Assembly (NCBI RefSeq): GCF_024641065.1
Contig: NZ_JAHEDV010000003.1
Coordinates: 105,160 to 169,159 of the forward strand
Reading direction: 5' to 3'
Length of the DNA stretch: 64,000 bases
Source of the DNA: Rhodoluna sp.
GTDB lineage: Bacteria; Actinomycetota; Actinomycetes; Actinomycetales; Microbacteriaceae
In this document: piece after piece, positions 8,638 through 17,842 of the stretch
Position numbering within the stretch: the stretch's first letter is position 1
How the letters are laid out: each line of letters opens with the position of its first letter
Made by a program: the position numbers and the translations under genes
The notes under the pieces: generated by a model
Database searches by the model: none
The model's input: the letters and a program-made list of their open reading frames with translations, nothing else
What the model was told of the DNA's origin: nothing

Positions 8638-10574
8638 AGCACCGTAGAGAAATAGATGGCCTCAGAGCCTTTGCAATTTTGCCAGTTTTGTTTTTTCACG
8701 CTGGCTTCAGCTGGTTTCAAGGCGGCTTTTTCGGCGTAGATGTCTTCTTTGTGATCAGCGGTTTCTTGATCACCGGAATCATCGTGAACGAGTTGCACAC
8801 CCGCAACGGTTTCAGCATCGTCAATTTCTATGAACGCCGCGCTCGCCGAATCATGCCAGCGCTGTTCTTGGTGATTGGCGTGAGCTTGCCGCTGGCTTGG
8901 TTCCTTCTGTTCCCAGACCAATTCAAGACTTTCTTGAAGAGCCTGGTTTCGATTACCTACTTTGGCTCCAACTACTTCTTCTTGGGCGAGACCGGGTACT
9001 TCGACCCGAATATCGATCTAAACCCGATGCTTCACACCTGGAGTTTGGCCATCGAAGAACAGTTCTATGTGTTCTTTCCACTCATTCTTTGGGCGCTCTG
9101 GAAGTTCGTAAAAGAGCGCTACTGGATTCCGATTCTTGCCTTGTTCGGCATCGCCAGCCTCTTGGCCGCTCAGAACAACTGGTTCATCGACTCATCAAGC
9201 ACTTTCTACCTTTTGCAGTTCCGCGCTTGGGAGCTCATAGCCGGAGCAATCGCTGCAATCTTCCTATCGCACCGAAAGCAACCTGTCTATTCAAAGCAAA
9301 TTCCGAGCTTGCTCGGAATGGCCATGGTGGTTTACTCGATGTTCTTCATCGGCAGCGACCTACCTCATCCAGGATTCATCACTCTGGTGCCGATTATCGG
9401 AACCGTTCTGATTATTCTTTTCGCTGGCCCTGGCACAATCGCCAACAAGATTTTGAGTGGCAAGTTCTTCGTCGGCATCGGCCTAATTAGCTACAGTGCT
9501 TATCTGTGGCACCAGCCGTTGTTTGCCTTCTACCGTGTGGCTCAAACCCATGAGGCAAGCCCATGGGAGTTCATCCCGATCATGCTCTTGGTCATCGCGC
9601 TGTCAGGTCTTTCCTGGAAGTACGTTGAAAACCCGTTCCGCAATCGCAAGCGCTTTGGTCGCAAATCAATCTTTATCGGCACAGCAGTTTTGGCCATCGG
9701 TTTGCTAGGCGTCACCTTCGTCGCATCTAGGGCATCAATAAACAACGCTCGAACCACAATCACCGGCGGCAGTTTTGTTTCGGTTGAAGACCGAATCGCA
9801 ACTAACCGTGGCCTGAGTGACACCTGCCGCATCTTTGTTGGCGACAACCCAGATTGTGCCACCGGCGACAACCCAGAGGTTCTGCTGTGGGGTGACTCTT
9901 ATTCAATGCACTTGGCTGATGCCCTAAAAGCCAGCCCAACAAAATTGGCCTTTAGCCAGCAGACACTTTCGGCTTGTGCGCCGGTTCTAGGCCTCGCCCA
10001 TCAAAATGCAGGTTACGGAATCGCTGATGGCGAAGAGTGCATCAAACACAACGATGATGTTTTCGCCTGGCTCAAGACCAAGTCGAACATCAAATACGTG
10101 ATCATGGCTTCACCTTGGTCAGATGCACTGTGGCCAGAAGGTGAAAGCTTGAACCGCGATGGGCAAATTGTTCCTAATGGCAGCGCCTCTCTGCAGGCCC
10201 TACGCACCACAATTGCCAAGGTCGAAGCTTTGGGTAAGCAGGTTGTTCTGGTGCAACCAACCCCCAACAACAACGAAGACTTAGGGCAGTGCTTGATTCG
10301 CGCATCAGTGAATAAACAAGATCTGAGCACCTGCAACTTTGACCTTTCTGAGAACACTCGCGGCAAGATCAACGCCTTGTTGCAGCGTGCGAGCAACGCA
10401 GCGCCTGTGTTCAGCCTTGACCCGCTCATCTGCCCAGACGGCACCTGTTTGGCATCGGTTGACGACGTGTTCATATATCGAGACACCGCACACCTCTCGC
10501 ACGAGGGATCAACCTACCTCGGCGCTACCTACGACCTAATGGGTCAACTAGTGAAAGCGGCGCAACATGGCTAG
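8634..10574 (+). CDS. OafA-type membrane acyltransferase with C-terminal SGNH domain
   Basis: A 646-residue bitopic acyltransferase. The N-terminal ~370 residues form an acyltransferase-3 domain with about ten membrane segments, including the early EIDGLRAFAILPV and the SLAIEEQFYVFFP motif. The C-terminal ~260 residues form an SGNH/GDSL-like extracytoplasmic domain with WGDSYSMHLADAL and a late DTAHLSHEG Asp/His block. Such proteins move acetyl groups across the membrane onto surface glycans. ATGA overlap with the upstream GT2 and an 8-nt overlap with the next gene indicate operon coupling. Confidence 0.9.
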   Translation: MKHRREIDGLRAFAILPVLFFHAGFSWFQGGFFGVDVFFVISGFLITGIIVNELHTRNGFSIVNFYERRARRIMPALFLVIGVSLPLAWFLLFPDQFKTFLKSLVSITYFGSNYFFLGETGYFDPNIDLNPMLHTWSLAIEEQFYVFFPLILWALWKFVKERYWIPILALFGIASLLAAQNNWFIDSSSTFYLLQFRAWELIAGAIAAIFLSHRKQPVYSKQIPSLLGMAMVVYSMFFIGSDLPHPGFITLVPIIGTVLIILFAGPGTIANKILSGKFFVGIGLISYSAYLWHQPLFAFYRVAQTHEASPWEFIPIMLLVIALSGLSWKYVENPFRNRKRFGRKSIFIGTAVLAIGLLGVTFVASRASINNARTTITGGSFVSVEDRIATNRGLSDTCRIFVGDNPDCATGDNPEVLLWGDSYSMHLADALKASPTKLAFSQQTLSACAPVLGLAHQNAGYGIADGEECIKHNDDVFAWLKTKSNIKYVIMASPWSDALWPEGESLNRDGQIVPNGSASLQALRTTIAKVEALGKQVVLVQPTPNNNEDLGQCLIRASVNKQDLSTCNFDLSENTRGKINALLQRASNAAPVFSLDPLICPDGTCLASVDDVFIYRDTAHLSHEGSTYLGATYDLMGQLVKAAQHG

Positions 10575-11940
10575 TCAGCTCAGGTTCGAAGAGTTCTTCA
10601 ATCGACTAGTTGCTGTAGAAGCAAGAACCGGCGCCATCGAGGCCAAGTTCGAGGGCATTCAGCTCTACCCGCTTTTGCGAGTCAGAATTTTTTATGCGCT
10701 AACCCAGGGGCTCGGTTTATTCGACAACCCGCACCCGAACTCAAAGAAGCCTGAGGCTGCTGCCGATGTGGTTCCAATTACTAACCTGGATGCCTTCGGC
10801 AAGTCCAAGGTGGTTGTGCTCCCGTTCCGTCGTCAGGTGAACGCCACCGACCCATATTCAGACCGAATTCTCGAGATTCTGGCCGAGCCAAAAAACCCGT
10901 TGGTGAAGAACCCGGGCGACATCCGTGTTTTGAAATTTGAACCAACCGGCGATAACTCAGAGCCAGACATGCAGCGCCTTCGCGCATACTTCGCCGAGAA
11001 ATATCTGCCGGCCGCTACCGCCCAAATCAAGGGCAAGAACTTAGCCAAGTCTGCGGCTGCCTGGAAGGCAATCATCGACGGCCTTGAAGCAGAGTTTGGC
11101 GTTGACCTAGAGAAGTTTCGCAAATACCCGCCACTTGCTATGCGCCTTGCTCTTGCTGAGCAGCAGGGCTTTGCCGACTTCTTCAAGAAAATCGGAGCCA
11201 AGCACCTGTTCATTGTGAATGCCTACAGCGAGCAGTCAATCGTTCTCGGAGCCCGCAAAGCTGGCGTCGAGGTTCACGAAATTCAGCACGGATTCATCAC
11301 CGCACTTCACCCGGCTTACAGCTACCCGAGCGCTAATGGCAAACCGGTTAGCGTTGGTCACGCACCAGACAGTCTGTTGGTTTGGGGTGACTTTTGGGTC
11401 GACAACGTTCCGCTGCCTAAGGGAACCAAAGCTGTCGTCACCGGCCCAACCGCGGCTTTCAAGGCATATCGCGAGAAGGTTCAAAACGAGAACCGCATCA
11501 TTCCAAAGCAGGTGCTGTTCACCTCTCAGGGCGCGGTGGCTACCCAGCTGCTAACTTCGGCCATCAACACCGCAAAAACACTCAAAGATCACACCGTGAT
11601 CTATCGTCTCCACCCAAACGAAACACTCGAAGACTACGAAAGAATGGCAACCGATATCGCCGGCAAGTCACTGCCAAAGAACTTCTCGTTCAGCCACAAA
11701 GACCCGATTTTTCTCGACCTGGTTTCGCAGTCTGAATACTTGGTCGGTGCCTTTTCAACCACCCTGTATGAAGGCCTCGCTCTTGGTTGCAAAGTATTGG
11801 TTCTGCCATTGCCTGGCTTTGAGCACGTCAAGAGGGCAATTGCCTTGGATGACATGACTCTGGTCAGTAGTCTTGAAGAGCTACCTGGTCAACTTGCAAC
11901 CGCTAAGCCGGCTGCCAACCCGAAGCGCTACTACGCATAA
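10567..11940 (+). CDS. Putative GT-B glycosyltransferase of the glycan operon
   Basis: A 457-residue soluble protein that I do not assign to a named family with certainty. The C-terminal half looks like a GT-B donor domain: VHEIQHGFI, VWGDFW, YRLHPNE and AFSTTLYEGLALG resemble capsule-synthesis, polysialyltransferase-like and CDP-glycerol transferase-like enzymes. It starts 8 nt inside the acyltransferase gene and ends 11 nt before neuB, so a role in transferring the nonulosonic acid made by the NeuB pathway is a reasonable inference. Direct evidence for donor specificity is absent. Confidence 0.65.
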   Translation: MASQLRFEEFFNRLVAVEARTGAIEAKFEGIQLYPLLRVRIFYALTQGLGLFDNPHPNSKKPEAAADVVPITNLDAFGKSKVVVLPFRRQVNATDPYSDRILEILAEPKNPLVKNPGDIRVLKFEPTGDNSEPDMQRLRAYFAEKYLPAATAQIKGKNLAKSAAAWKAIIDGLEAEFGVDLEKFRKYPPLAMRLALAEQQGFADFFKKIGAKHLFIVNAYSEQSIVLGARKAGVEVHEIQHGFITALHPAYSYPSANGKPVSVGHAPDSLLVWGDFWVDNVPLPKGTKAVVTGPTAAFKAYREKVQNENRIIPKQVLFTSQGAVATQLLTSAINTAKTLKDHTVIYRLHPNETLEDYERMATDIAGKSLPKNFSFSHKDPIFLDLVSQSEYLVGAFSTTLYEGLALGCKVLVLPLPGFEHVKRAIALDDMTLVSSLEELPGQLATAKPAANPKRYYA

Positions 11941-11951
11941 GAAAGCACCTG

Positions 11952-13013
11952 ATGATCAACTTTGAACTCAACGGCCGCACCTTTGGCTACCTGAACCCAT
12001 ACCTGATTGCCGAGATCGGTGTGAACCACGAAGGTTCGCTTGAGCGCGCTAAAGAGATGATTGATCAGGTCGCTCGCGCCGGTGGCCACGCTGCCAAGTT
12101 CCAGACCTACAAGGCTGCAACGCTTGCTGCCAAGACCACCAGCCCGGCTTACTGGGATCAAACCAAAGAGCCAACCACCAGCCAGTATGAACTCTTTCAG
12201 CGCTGGGATAACTTCGGTCCGGCGGAATACGCTGAGCTAGCCGAACACTGCAAACTTCGCGGAATCGACTTCATGTCAACCCCATTCGACCTTGACGCCG
12301 TTGACATGCTCACCCCGTTGATGCCGAGCACCAAGGTTGCTTCAGCCGACCTAACCAACATTCCGTTGCTTCGCAAGATCGGTGCAACCAAGCGCCCAAC
12401 CATCATGTCTTGCGGTGCTTCTTCGCACGAAGAAATCGAGCGTTCACTCAACGTTCTTCTCGAAGCCGGCGCACCTTCGGTCACCCTGCTTCACTGCATC
12501 TTGAACTACCCAACCCCTCGCGAGAACGCGCAGCTTTCACAGATTCAGGTTCTGCAAGAAAAGTTCGGTGACCGCGTGGCAATTGGCTACAGCGACCACG
12601 TTCGCCCAGAAGACGACGGCTCGGTGCCAGCTCTTGAGATTGCATCAATCTATGGCGCTGTAGTCATCGAAAAGCACTTCACCGACAACAAGCAGGGCAT
12701 CGGCAACGACCACTACCACGCTGTTGATGAGCGCGATCTAAAGGCATTCACCGAAAAGCTGGCCATCTACCGCGAGCTTTATGGCAAGCGCGAGCACAGC
12801 CTCGGTGCCCAGTCTTCAGCAATAAATAATGCCCGCCGCCGCGTTATTGCAGTTCGAACCCTGCCGGTTGGTCACATTATCGAAGAAAGCGATTTAATTG
12901 CACTTCGTTCAAACGTGGGCATCGAGATTGCTCACTGGGATGACGTAGTCGGCAAGACCGTAGCCGTCGAAATCGAAGCAGAGCTTCCGCTTGAGTGGAG
13001 CCAGCTCAGCTAA
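11952..13013 (+). CDS. neuB: N-acetylneuraminate (nonulosonate) synthase, NeuB family
   Basis: A 353-residue enzyme expected to condense an N-acyl-mannosamine-type sugar with phosphoenolpyruvate to give sialic, legionaminic or pseudaminic acid. The TIM-barrel start LIAEIGVNHEGS, AKFQTYKA, the HCILNYPTP segment and YSDHV plus EKHFTDN are NeuB-family motifs. A C-terminal SAF (antifreeze-like) domain follows from about residue 290. The exact nine-carbon sugar cannot be told from sequence. No 2-epimerase (NeuC) or PseB/C/H genes are visible in this window, so precursor supply must come from elsewhere. Its stop overlaps the convergent membrane-protein gene by 4 nt. Confidence 0.9.
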   Translation: MINFELNGRTFGYLNPYLIAEIGVNHEGSLERAKEMIDQVARAGGHAAKFQTYKAATLAAKTTSPAYWDQTKEPTTSQYELFQRWDNFGPAEYAELAEHCKLRGIDFMSTPFDLDAVDMLTPLMPSTKVASADLTNIPLLRKIGATKRPTIMSCGASSHEEIERSLNVLLEAGAPSVTLLHCILNYPTPRENAQLSQIQVLQEKFGDRVAIGYSDHVRPEDDGSVPALEIASIYGAVVIEKHFTDNKQGIGNDHYHAVDERDLKAFTEKLAIYRELYGKREHSLGAQSSAINNARRRVIAVRTLPVGHIIEESDLIALRSNVGIEIAHWDDVVGKTVAVEIEAELPLEWSQLS

Positions 13014-13891
13014 TTAGCTGGTTGTGCCCAGCGGCGCTTTCGTTCTTGCCGCTCGAACGCCAAGTAAGGAATTACCGCAGCCGCCAGCGCTATGCCGGCA
13101 GCCAAGTAGTAACGCCAGTCTGCGTCAATTTCGTCTAAACCTTGCCCATACATGCCAAGGCCAAAGTGAAACCAAATTATTAGCCCAGTCAGGCCGAAGG
13201 TTGAGGCCCAACGCCAACTCGCCCTGATGAGGTTTTTTGATCTGCTGAAAACAAAGAAGTCAAACGCTAACGCTAAGAGGATTGAACCAACTAGGGCAAA
13301 ATTTTCGACTGCAACGAAAATGTTTGTTGCCAAAGCTACTCGTTCATCAATATCGATGGCTAGGTTGCGAAAAGTAAAACTTTGAGCGAAAGCAAGCGAG
13401 AAGTTTGTCACGAGGCCAGCCGCTAACCAACCTATCTTTCTCGCCTGGAGGCTATTTGACTCCGAGATAAGAAAGAACAAACCCGGCCCAATGCCACAAA
13501 CCAATGAAACTAAACCGGCGGTTGCATATGCATCACCTACTGTCGCAACACTAAAGTGTGACCCTAGATTCCTAAATGCCAACGTGTAGAGAGCAAAAAT
13601 CAGAAACGTTGACCCGAATGTGGCAGACCACGCGAGCCACCTTTGACCATGCCGAGTTGCGAGTGCAAAAACAGCACCATCCAAAATCAACACAATTGCG
13701 ACTGGCAATGCCAGATTGGCCTCTCCTGAATAAAGCGCGGATAGGACCGAATCAGCATTCTGGTAATTTTCGGATGAAGAAAAAGAATTCTCAAGCTTTA
13801 GCGTTGCAAGCAGCAACCCAAAATTGATTGCGAGTCCAACTCCCAACAAAATTTTTACCATAGCGTTGAATTTTTTGGCTACCAATTGCAT
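13010..13891 (-). CDS. Polytopic membrane protein of unknown function
   Basis: About 293 residues with roughly eight hydrophobic segments and short charged loops; I do not recognise a family. A GGGTGA motif precedes the ATG at 13891, which lies inside the 3' end of the upstream DUF2599-type gene (13-nt overlap), so the two are translationally coupled. An in-frame ATG at 13906 is less well supported. The intimate pairing with a secreted protein suggests a partner function such as export, immunity or anchoring; this is inference. Base composition looks more A+T-rich than the flanking glycan genes. Confidence 0.6.
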   Translation of the reverse strand: MQLVAKKFNAMVKILLGVGLAINFGLLLATLKLENSFSSSENYQNADSVLSALYSGEANLALPVAIVLILDGAVFALATRHGQRWLAWSATFGSTFLIFALYTLAFRNLGSHFSVATVGDAYATAGLVSLVCGIGPGLFFLISESNSLQARKIGWLAAGLVTNFSLAFAQSFTFRNLAIDIDERVALATNIFVAVENFALVGSILLALAFDFFVFSRSKNLIRASWRWASTFGLTGLIIWFHFGLGMYGQGLDEIDADWRYYLAAGIALAAAVIPYLAFERQERKRRWAQPAN

Positions 13892-14823
13892 TGTGAAATC
13901 ACCCAATCGAAAACGTCACGGTTTGGAGAGCGGGTTCCTTCAAGATCCCAAGAAGGACTCTTATCCCAATTTTGCGTTGCAAACCCGAGGGGAGCCCCGA
14001 AAGCATGGCAATCGTATTGATCCCTGTACTGTGGTCGTTCGCTTATGTAGGTTCGCATTTGTAAGCTAAACGTGCTTTGCAGTTTTGTCAGAACCTCAGA
14101 CCAGCCCGCAGATGCCATTATTGAGTATGCACTTGAGTAGCTAACTGCGTAAAGCGACCCGACCCATGGCGTTACGTGTACCTTTACCCTGTAGGCGCTA
14201 GGTGCGAGGTAGGCACGTTCGATGCGATCGATTAAATCAATTCCCAGCCATGGATCTGCAGTTAAGGGGTATTCGTAACCGTTAGATCGGTGCTCGACCA
14301 CTTGAGTGAGAACGTTGCCTTCAACAACATAATGAGTTGGAATTCCCCTGCCGCGAGCATCCCTGGCCCACGGCGCCGGCAGATATGCTCCAAATTGCCC
14401 GTTAATATCTGCAACTATCACAGACCCATCAACTAGAACCTCAGCAGAGGCTGGTTGCCCATTGAGGGAAAGCTCAAATGAGTAATCCTCAGGACTGGCC
14501 TCCTCCGCGATTGTGATTAATACCTGCGCACTTCCTGGCTCAGTCGAGGTTGCATTCAGTGAGAAATTGTCAAAGGCCAAGTTCTGATCGGATCCTTCTT
14601 GTTCCCAAACCGCTCCAGAATCGGCACCCAATAATGTAAGCGAGAGATTAGTTCTAGTTGAATCGCTTGAGATCTTTAGCTCATCGAGATCGGCGCTCAG
14701 AAGAATTTCCTCGCTGTTTTCTTCAAAAGTTTCGGTCAGCTTTACCTGTTCTGCCGAAGCTAATGACGGCCCCCCGACGATTAATGTTGCTGCAAGCATT
14801 GATGCAATTATTGCTTTTTTCAA
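13879..14823 (-). CDS. Secreted DUF2599-type protein
   Basis: About 314 residues. A Sec signal peptide (KKAIIASMLAATLIVGG, ending ASA) starts at the proposed TTG at 14823, which has GGGGATGG upstream; the longer frame to 14892 would put 23 extra polar residues before the signal. The middle contains an IPTHYVVEGNVLTQVVEH...YPLTADPW segment, common in exported actinobacterial proteins. The last ~110 residues, with YDQYDCHAFG-like spacing (YRDQYDCHAFG), WDLEGTR and a terminal Cys, fit DUF2599. The function of DUF2599 is not known to me. It is translationally coupled to the following membrane-protein gene and lies between the two nonulosonate genes. Confidence 0.68.
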   Translation of the reverse strand: MKKAIIASMLAATLIVGGPSLASAEQVKLTETFEENSEEILLSADLDELKISSDSTRTNLSLTLLGADSGAVWEQEGSDQNLAFDNFSLNATSTEPGSAQVLITIAEEASPEDYSFELSLNGQPASAEVLVDGSVIVADINGQFGAYLPAPWARDARGRGIPTHYVVEGNVLTQVVEHRSNGYEYPLTADPWLGIDLIDRIERAYLAPSAYRVKVHVTPWVGSLYAVSYSSAYSIMASAGWSEVLTKLQSTFSLQMRTYISERPQYRDQYDCHAFGAPLGFATQNWDKSPSWDLEGTRSPNRDVFDWVISQCNW

Positions 14824-14871
14824 TTTTCCATCCCCAAAATACTTGATAGTCAAGTCCTCTGAGTCTATGGG

Positions 14872-14877
14872 ACTATA
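14872..14877 (-). promoter_or_regulatory. Putative -10 element (TATAGT) for the DUF2599 gene pair
   Basis: TATAGT on the minus strand lies about 49 nt before the TTG start at 14823. No well-spaced -35 hexamer is evident, so this is tentative. If real, the pair has its own promoter separate from the cytidylyltransferase gene upstream. Confidence 0.35.
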
Positions 14878-14892
14878 GGAAGCTTTAGACAA

Positions 14893-16518
14893 TCATGAAA
14901 GATCAAGCGTGTGCATCATGCGCTCGACGATCTTGGTGTTTGATCGGGCGATGGTTGCATCCAAGGCTCTTTGGTGAAGCGTTTTTCGCAAACTGGAATC
15001 TTCAATCAATTCGCGCAGGTGGTTAGCCAGACTTTCGGTGGTCACCAGTGATCCCAAACCAAGCATTAGCACTCCGTTGTTCACGGTGGTGTGCGTGTGA
15101 GTTAGTTCTTTGGCGTTCTGCGCTAGGCACAGAGTCGGCACGCCAATGCAGCTGAGCTCAGTGATAGTTCGGCCTGCTGAAGAAAGCGCAATGTCGGCTC
15201 GTTCCATGACAGCCGGAATATTCTTGACGTTTGAGAGCAGTTCAATCTTCAACGCATAGTCAGCGGCATTCACCGGCTCTGCGCCAAGGCCGCGCACCAC
15301 AATCACGTTGCCGGCAAAGTTCAACTGCTCGAGCGCGCGCAGGGCCTTGCCGGCCAGGTGAGACGGGTCGGTTCCTCCGAACAAAACCAATACGGTTTCG
15401 ACAGTTTCGTTGAAGTCGTTTTTGCGGGGGAGTGATTCAAAACTCGGTGCCAAAATCGAATTCTCAACACCGGTCAGCTGTCGTTCAGCCGGCACGCGAG
15501 GGTTTTCATAAAGGTCGGCAACCAAAAGGTCGGCTAATTCGGCACCCTCACCAAGGTCTTCAAAAGTAACCACCTTGGCAAACTCTTTGAGGCCGGCTAC
15601 TACAGCTGCCGAATTGTCTAGGCGGTCGAGCACAACCAGGTCGGCTGAGGTTTCGCGAGCATATTCGACAAAGGCTGCGTCGTCGGCAACTTTGGCCACC
15701 TCAAACGGATACTCGGCGAAGAACTCGGCACCAAGCGGCTTGTCATCGCTCAAAACAATAGTTAGCTCGTGACGGGCTAGAGCATAGGCAAGCGCGAGGG
15801 TTCGATAAACATGGCCCATTCCAAGCGCCTTGGCTGCGTCGGTGCGCAACAGAATTCGGCGGCGAGTGGCCAGGTGTTCGGCAACTGCCCAGTCGGCCCA
15901 GGTGTCGATGTCTAGCGATTCATTCTGGCTAAGTTCAATGAGTGAAATTGGCTCAACAATTCGCGTGCCTCGAGCCAGTACATCGCTAATGCGTGCGCCG
16001 ATGATGGCCCCAGATTCTCGATAGTGGGTTGGCAACATCTGGCGGTTTAGTCGAGCCGTATAGTCAGGCTTTGGCTTGCCGTTTTCGTCAATCAACCAGC
16101 CGAGGTGGCGATCGTCAACCACGGTGATCACCGATCCGGCACCGTTGGCGAAGGCATCCATGGCTTCATGAATGCTTTTTGAATTCACAAACGGGCAGGT
16201 TGGCTGCATGGTCAGCAAAATGTCGTCTTCGGTTGCGCCAAACCCAATTAAATCTGGGATGGTCCTGACCATGACCTCATCAAGAGTTGCTTTGCCGGTG
16301 GTTTTCGGCTCGCGAACCACAAGTGCACCAAAGGCAACAGCAATTTCAGCGATTTCGTCGTCGTCGGTCACCACAACGCAGCCGGCAACATTTGCCGCTA
16401 GCGCTGTTTGAATGGTGCGGGCAATAAGTGGAACGCCGCCGAGTAGGCGAACATTCTTTCTCGGCACACCGGTTGATCCGCCGCGAGCGGGAATCACAAT
16501 CCAGGGTGCTGAACTCAT
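14893..16518 (-). CDS. Fused CMP-nonulosonate synthetase (NeuA/PseF) and PseG-like GT-B protein
   Basis: A 541-residue bifunctional protein. Residues 1 to about 220 are a cytidylyltransferase: PARGGSTGVPRKN at the N-terminus, LLTMQPTCPF and an ESLDID segment match NeuA-type CMP-sialate synthetases. From about residue 222 a second domain begins with RILLRTDAAKALGMGHVYRTLALA and continues with VLFGGTDPSHLA and SSAGRTITELSCIGVP, matching PseG-like UDP-sugar hydrolases. PseG releases UDP from UDP-6-deoxy-AltdiNAc in pseudaminate synthesis; a fused copy favours a pseudaminic- or legionaminic-type product over plain Neu5Ac. It lies 2 nt downstream of the UDP-sugar dehydrogenase gene in the same operon. 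Confidence 0.85.
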   Translation of the reverse strand: MSSAPWIVIPARGGSTGVPRKNVRLLGGVPLIARTIQTALAANVAGCVVVTDDDEIAEIAVAFGALVVREPKTTGKATLDEVMVRTIPDLIGFGATEDDILLTMQPTCPFVNSKSIHEAMDAFANGAGSVITVVDDRHLGWLIDENGKPKPDYTARLNRQMLPTHYRESGAIIGARISDVLARGTRIVEPISLIELSQNESLDIDTWADWAVAEHLATRRRILLRTDAAKALGMGHVYRTLALAYALARHELTIVLSDDKPLGAEFFAEYPFEVAKVADDAAFVEYARETSADLVVLDRLDNSAAVVAGLKEFAKVVTFEDLGEGAELADLLVADLYENPRVPAERQLTGVENSILAPSFESLPRKNDFNETVETVLVLFGGTDPSHLAGKALRALEQLNFAGNVIVVRGLGAEPVNAADYALKIELLSNVKNIPAVMERADIALSSAGRTITELSCIGVPTLCLAQNAKELTHTHTTVNNGVLMLGLGSLVTTESLANHLRELIEDSSLRKTLHQRALDATIARSNTKIVERMMHTLDLS

Positions 16519-16520
16519 GC

Positions 16521-17783
16521 CTAGAGGCGCTCTACGTTTGCTCCGCTGAGCTTTCCGCGAGTGTCGAAGATGACCTTGCTCTTTGAAGCGATGTCTTCTA
16601 GGTCGTATGCCTTGTGAGCCTGTAGCAAGACCACAACATCGGCGGCAGCCAGAGCTGCATCCAAGTCGGTCTGGCCCTGAAGCATCTCGCCGTGCACGCG
16701 GAACTGAGTTGCGTGCGGGTCGTGGAACACCATGTCGGCACCCTTGTCTAGAAGCAGCTCGGCTACCTCTAGAGCTGGTGACTCGCGAAGGTCAGCGATG
16801 TCTGGCTTGTAGGTAACACCTAGAAGCAGAACGCGTGAACCCTTTAGCGCCTTTGACTGGTCGTTCAATAGGTCTTGGATGCGGCCAACCACGTAGTTAG
16901 GCATGCCGGTGTTGATGTCGGTAGCCATTTCGATGAAACGGAACGGCACACCGAGGCGGCGCTTCACTTCGTAGCTTAGGTAGTTAGGGTCAACTGGAAT
17001 ACAGTGACCGCCAACGCCCGGGCCTGGGTAGAACGCCTGGAAACCGTAAGGCTTGCTTGATGCAAGACGCACGACCTCCCAAACGTCGATGCCCAGTTCG
17101 TGGCAGAACATTGCCATCTCGTTCATCAGTGCGATGTTTACGTGACGGTAGGTGTTCTCAAGAAGCTTTGCAGTCTCGGCCTCGCGAGTACCAACGGTCT
17201 CGATTACGGTCTCGATGAACTGGGTGTAGAAAGCAAGTGCGCGCTTGGTTGATTCAGCGCTTGAACCGCCAACAATCTTTGGGGTGTTGGTGATCTTGTA
17301 CTGCTTGTTACCTGGGTCAATGCGCTCTGGTGAGAAGGCAAGGTAGAAGTCTTTGTCTAGCTCGCGGCCACCCTTTTCAAGCATTGGGCGAACTAGGTCT
17401 TCGGTGGTGCCCGGGTAGGTGGTTGATTCAAGCACAACCAAGGTGCCAGGGCTCATGTTGTCAGCAATTAGCTGAACGGCTGACTCCACGTATGAAAGGT
17501 CTGGCTCGCCAGTTTCATAGAGTGGGGTTGGAACACAGATAACCACGGTGTCTGCGGTTGCGATGTCGGCTGGGGTGCAAGTTGCACGGTAGCCCTTGGC
17601 AATGATCTCGCTAACTTCGGCATTTGAGATGTCGTCGATGTGCGAAATGCCGTTGTTTAGGTTGTTAACTACACGTTCGCTAACGTCGAAGCCTAGAACT
17701 GACTTCTGAGTTCCCGTGTTGGCTAGTCCCTGCGCTAGTGGCAAGCCGACGTAACCTTGTCCCATAATTACTGTATTGACCAT
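16521..17783 (-). CDS. Nucleotide-sugar dehydrogenase (UDP-GlcNAc/ManNAc 6-dehydrogenase type)
   Basis: A 420-residue NAD-dependent enzyme that oxidises the C6 hydroxyl of a UDP-sugar to the uronate. Visible motifs are GQGYVGLPLA (Rossmann), STTYPGTTED, FSPERIDPGN and the catalytic-Cys segment GPGVGGHCIPVDP, followed by TYKPDIADLRESP. The combination is closest to the WbpA/TviB/WecC group acting on UDP-HexNAc rather than to UDP-glucose dehydrogenases. ATG at 17783. It is first in a minus-strand operon with the NeuA-PseG fusion and probably supplies an amino-uronic acid to the envelope glycan. Confidence 0.87.
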   Translation of the reverse strand: MVNTVIMGQGYVGLPLAQGLANTGTQKSVLGFDVSERVVNNLNNGISHIDDISNAEVSEIIAKGYRATCTPADIATADTVVICVPTPLYETGEPDLSYVESAVQLIADNMSPGTLVVLESTTYPGTTEDLVRPMLEKGGRELDKDFYLAFSPERIDPGNKQYKITNTPKIVGGSSAESTKRALAFYTQFIETVIETVGTREAETAKLLENTYRHVNIALMNEMAMFCHELGIDVWEVVRLASSKPYGFQAFYPGPGVGGHCIPVDPNYLSYEVKRRLGVPFRFIEMATDINTGMPNYVVGRIQDLLNDQSKALKGSRVLLLGVTYKPDIADLRESPALEVAELLLDKGADMVFHDPHATQFRVHGEMLQGQTDLDAALAAADVVVLLQAHKAYDLEDIASKSKVIFDTRGKLSGANVERL

Positions 17784-17842
17784 TGGTCAATTCTATCGTT
17801 CGCCAATTGAGTCGGGTGTCTAACCCAATAAGGAATTTGACC

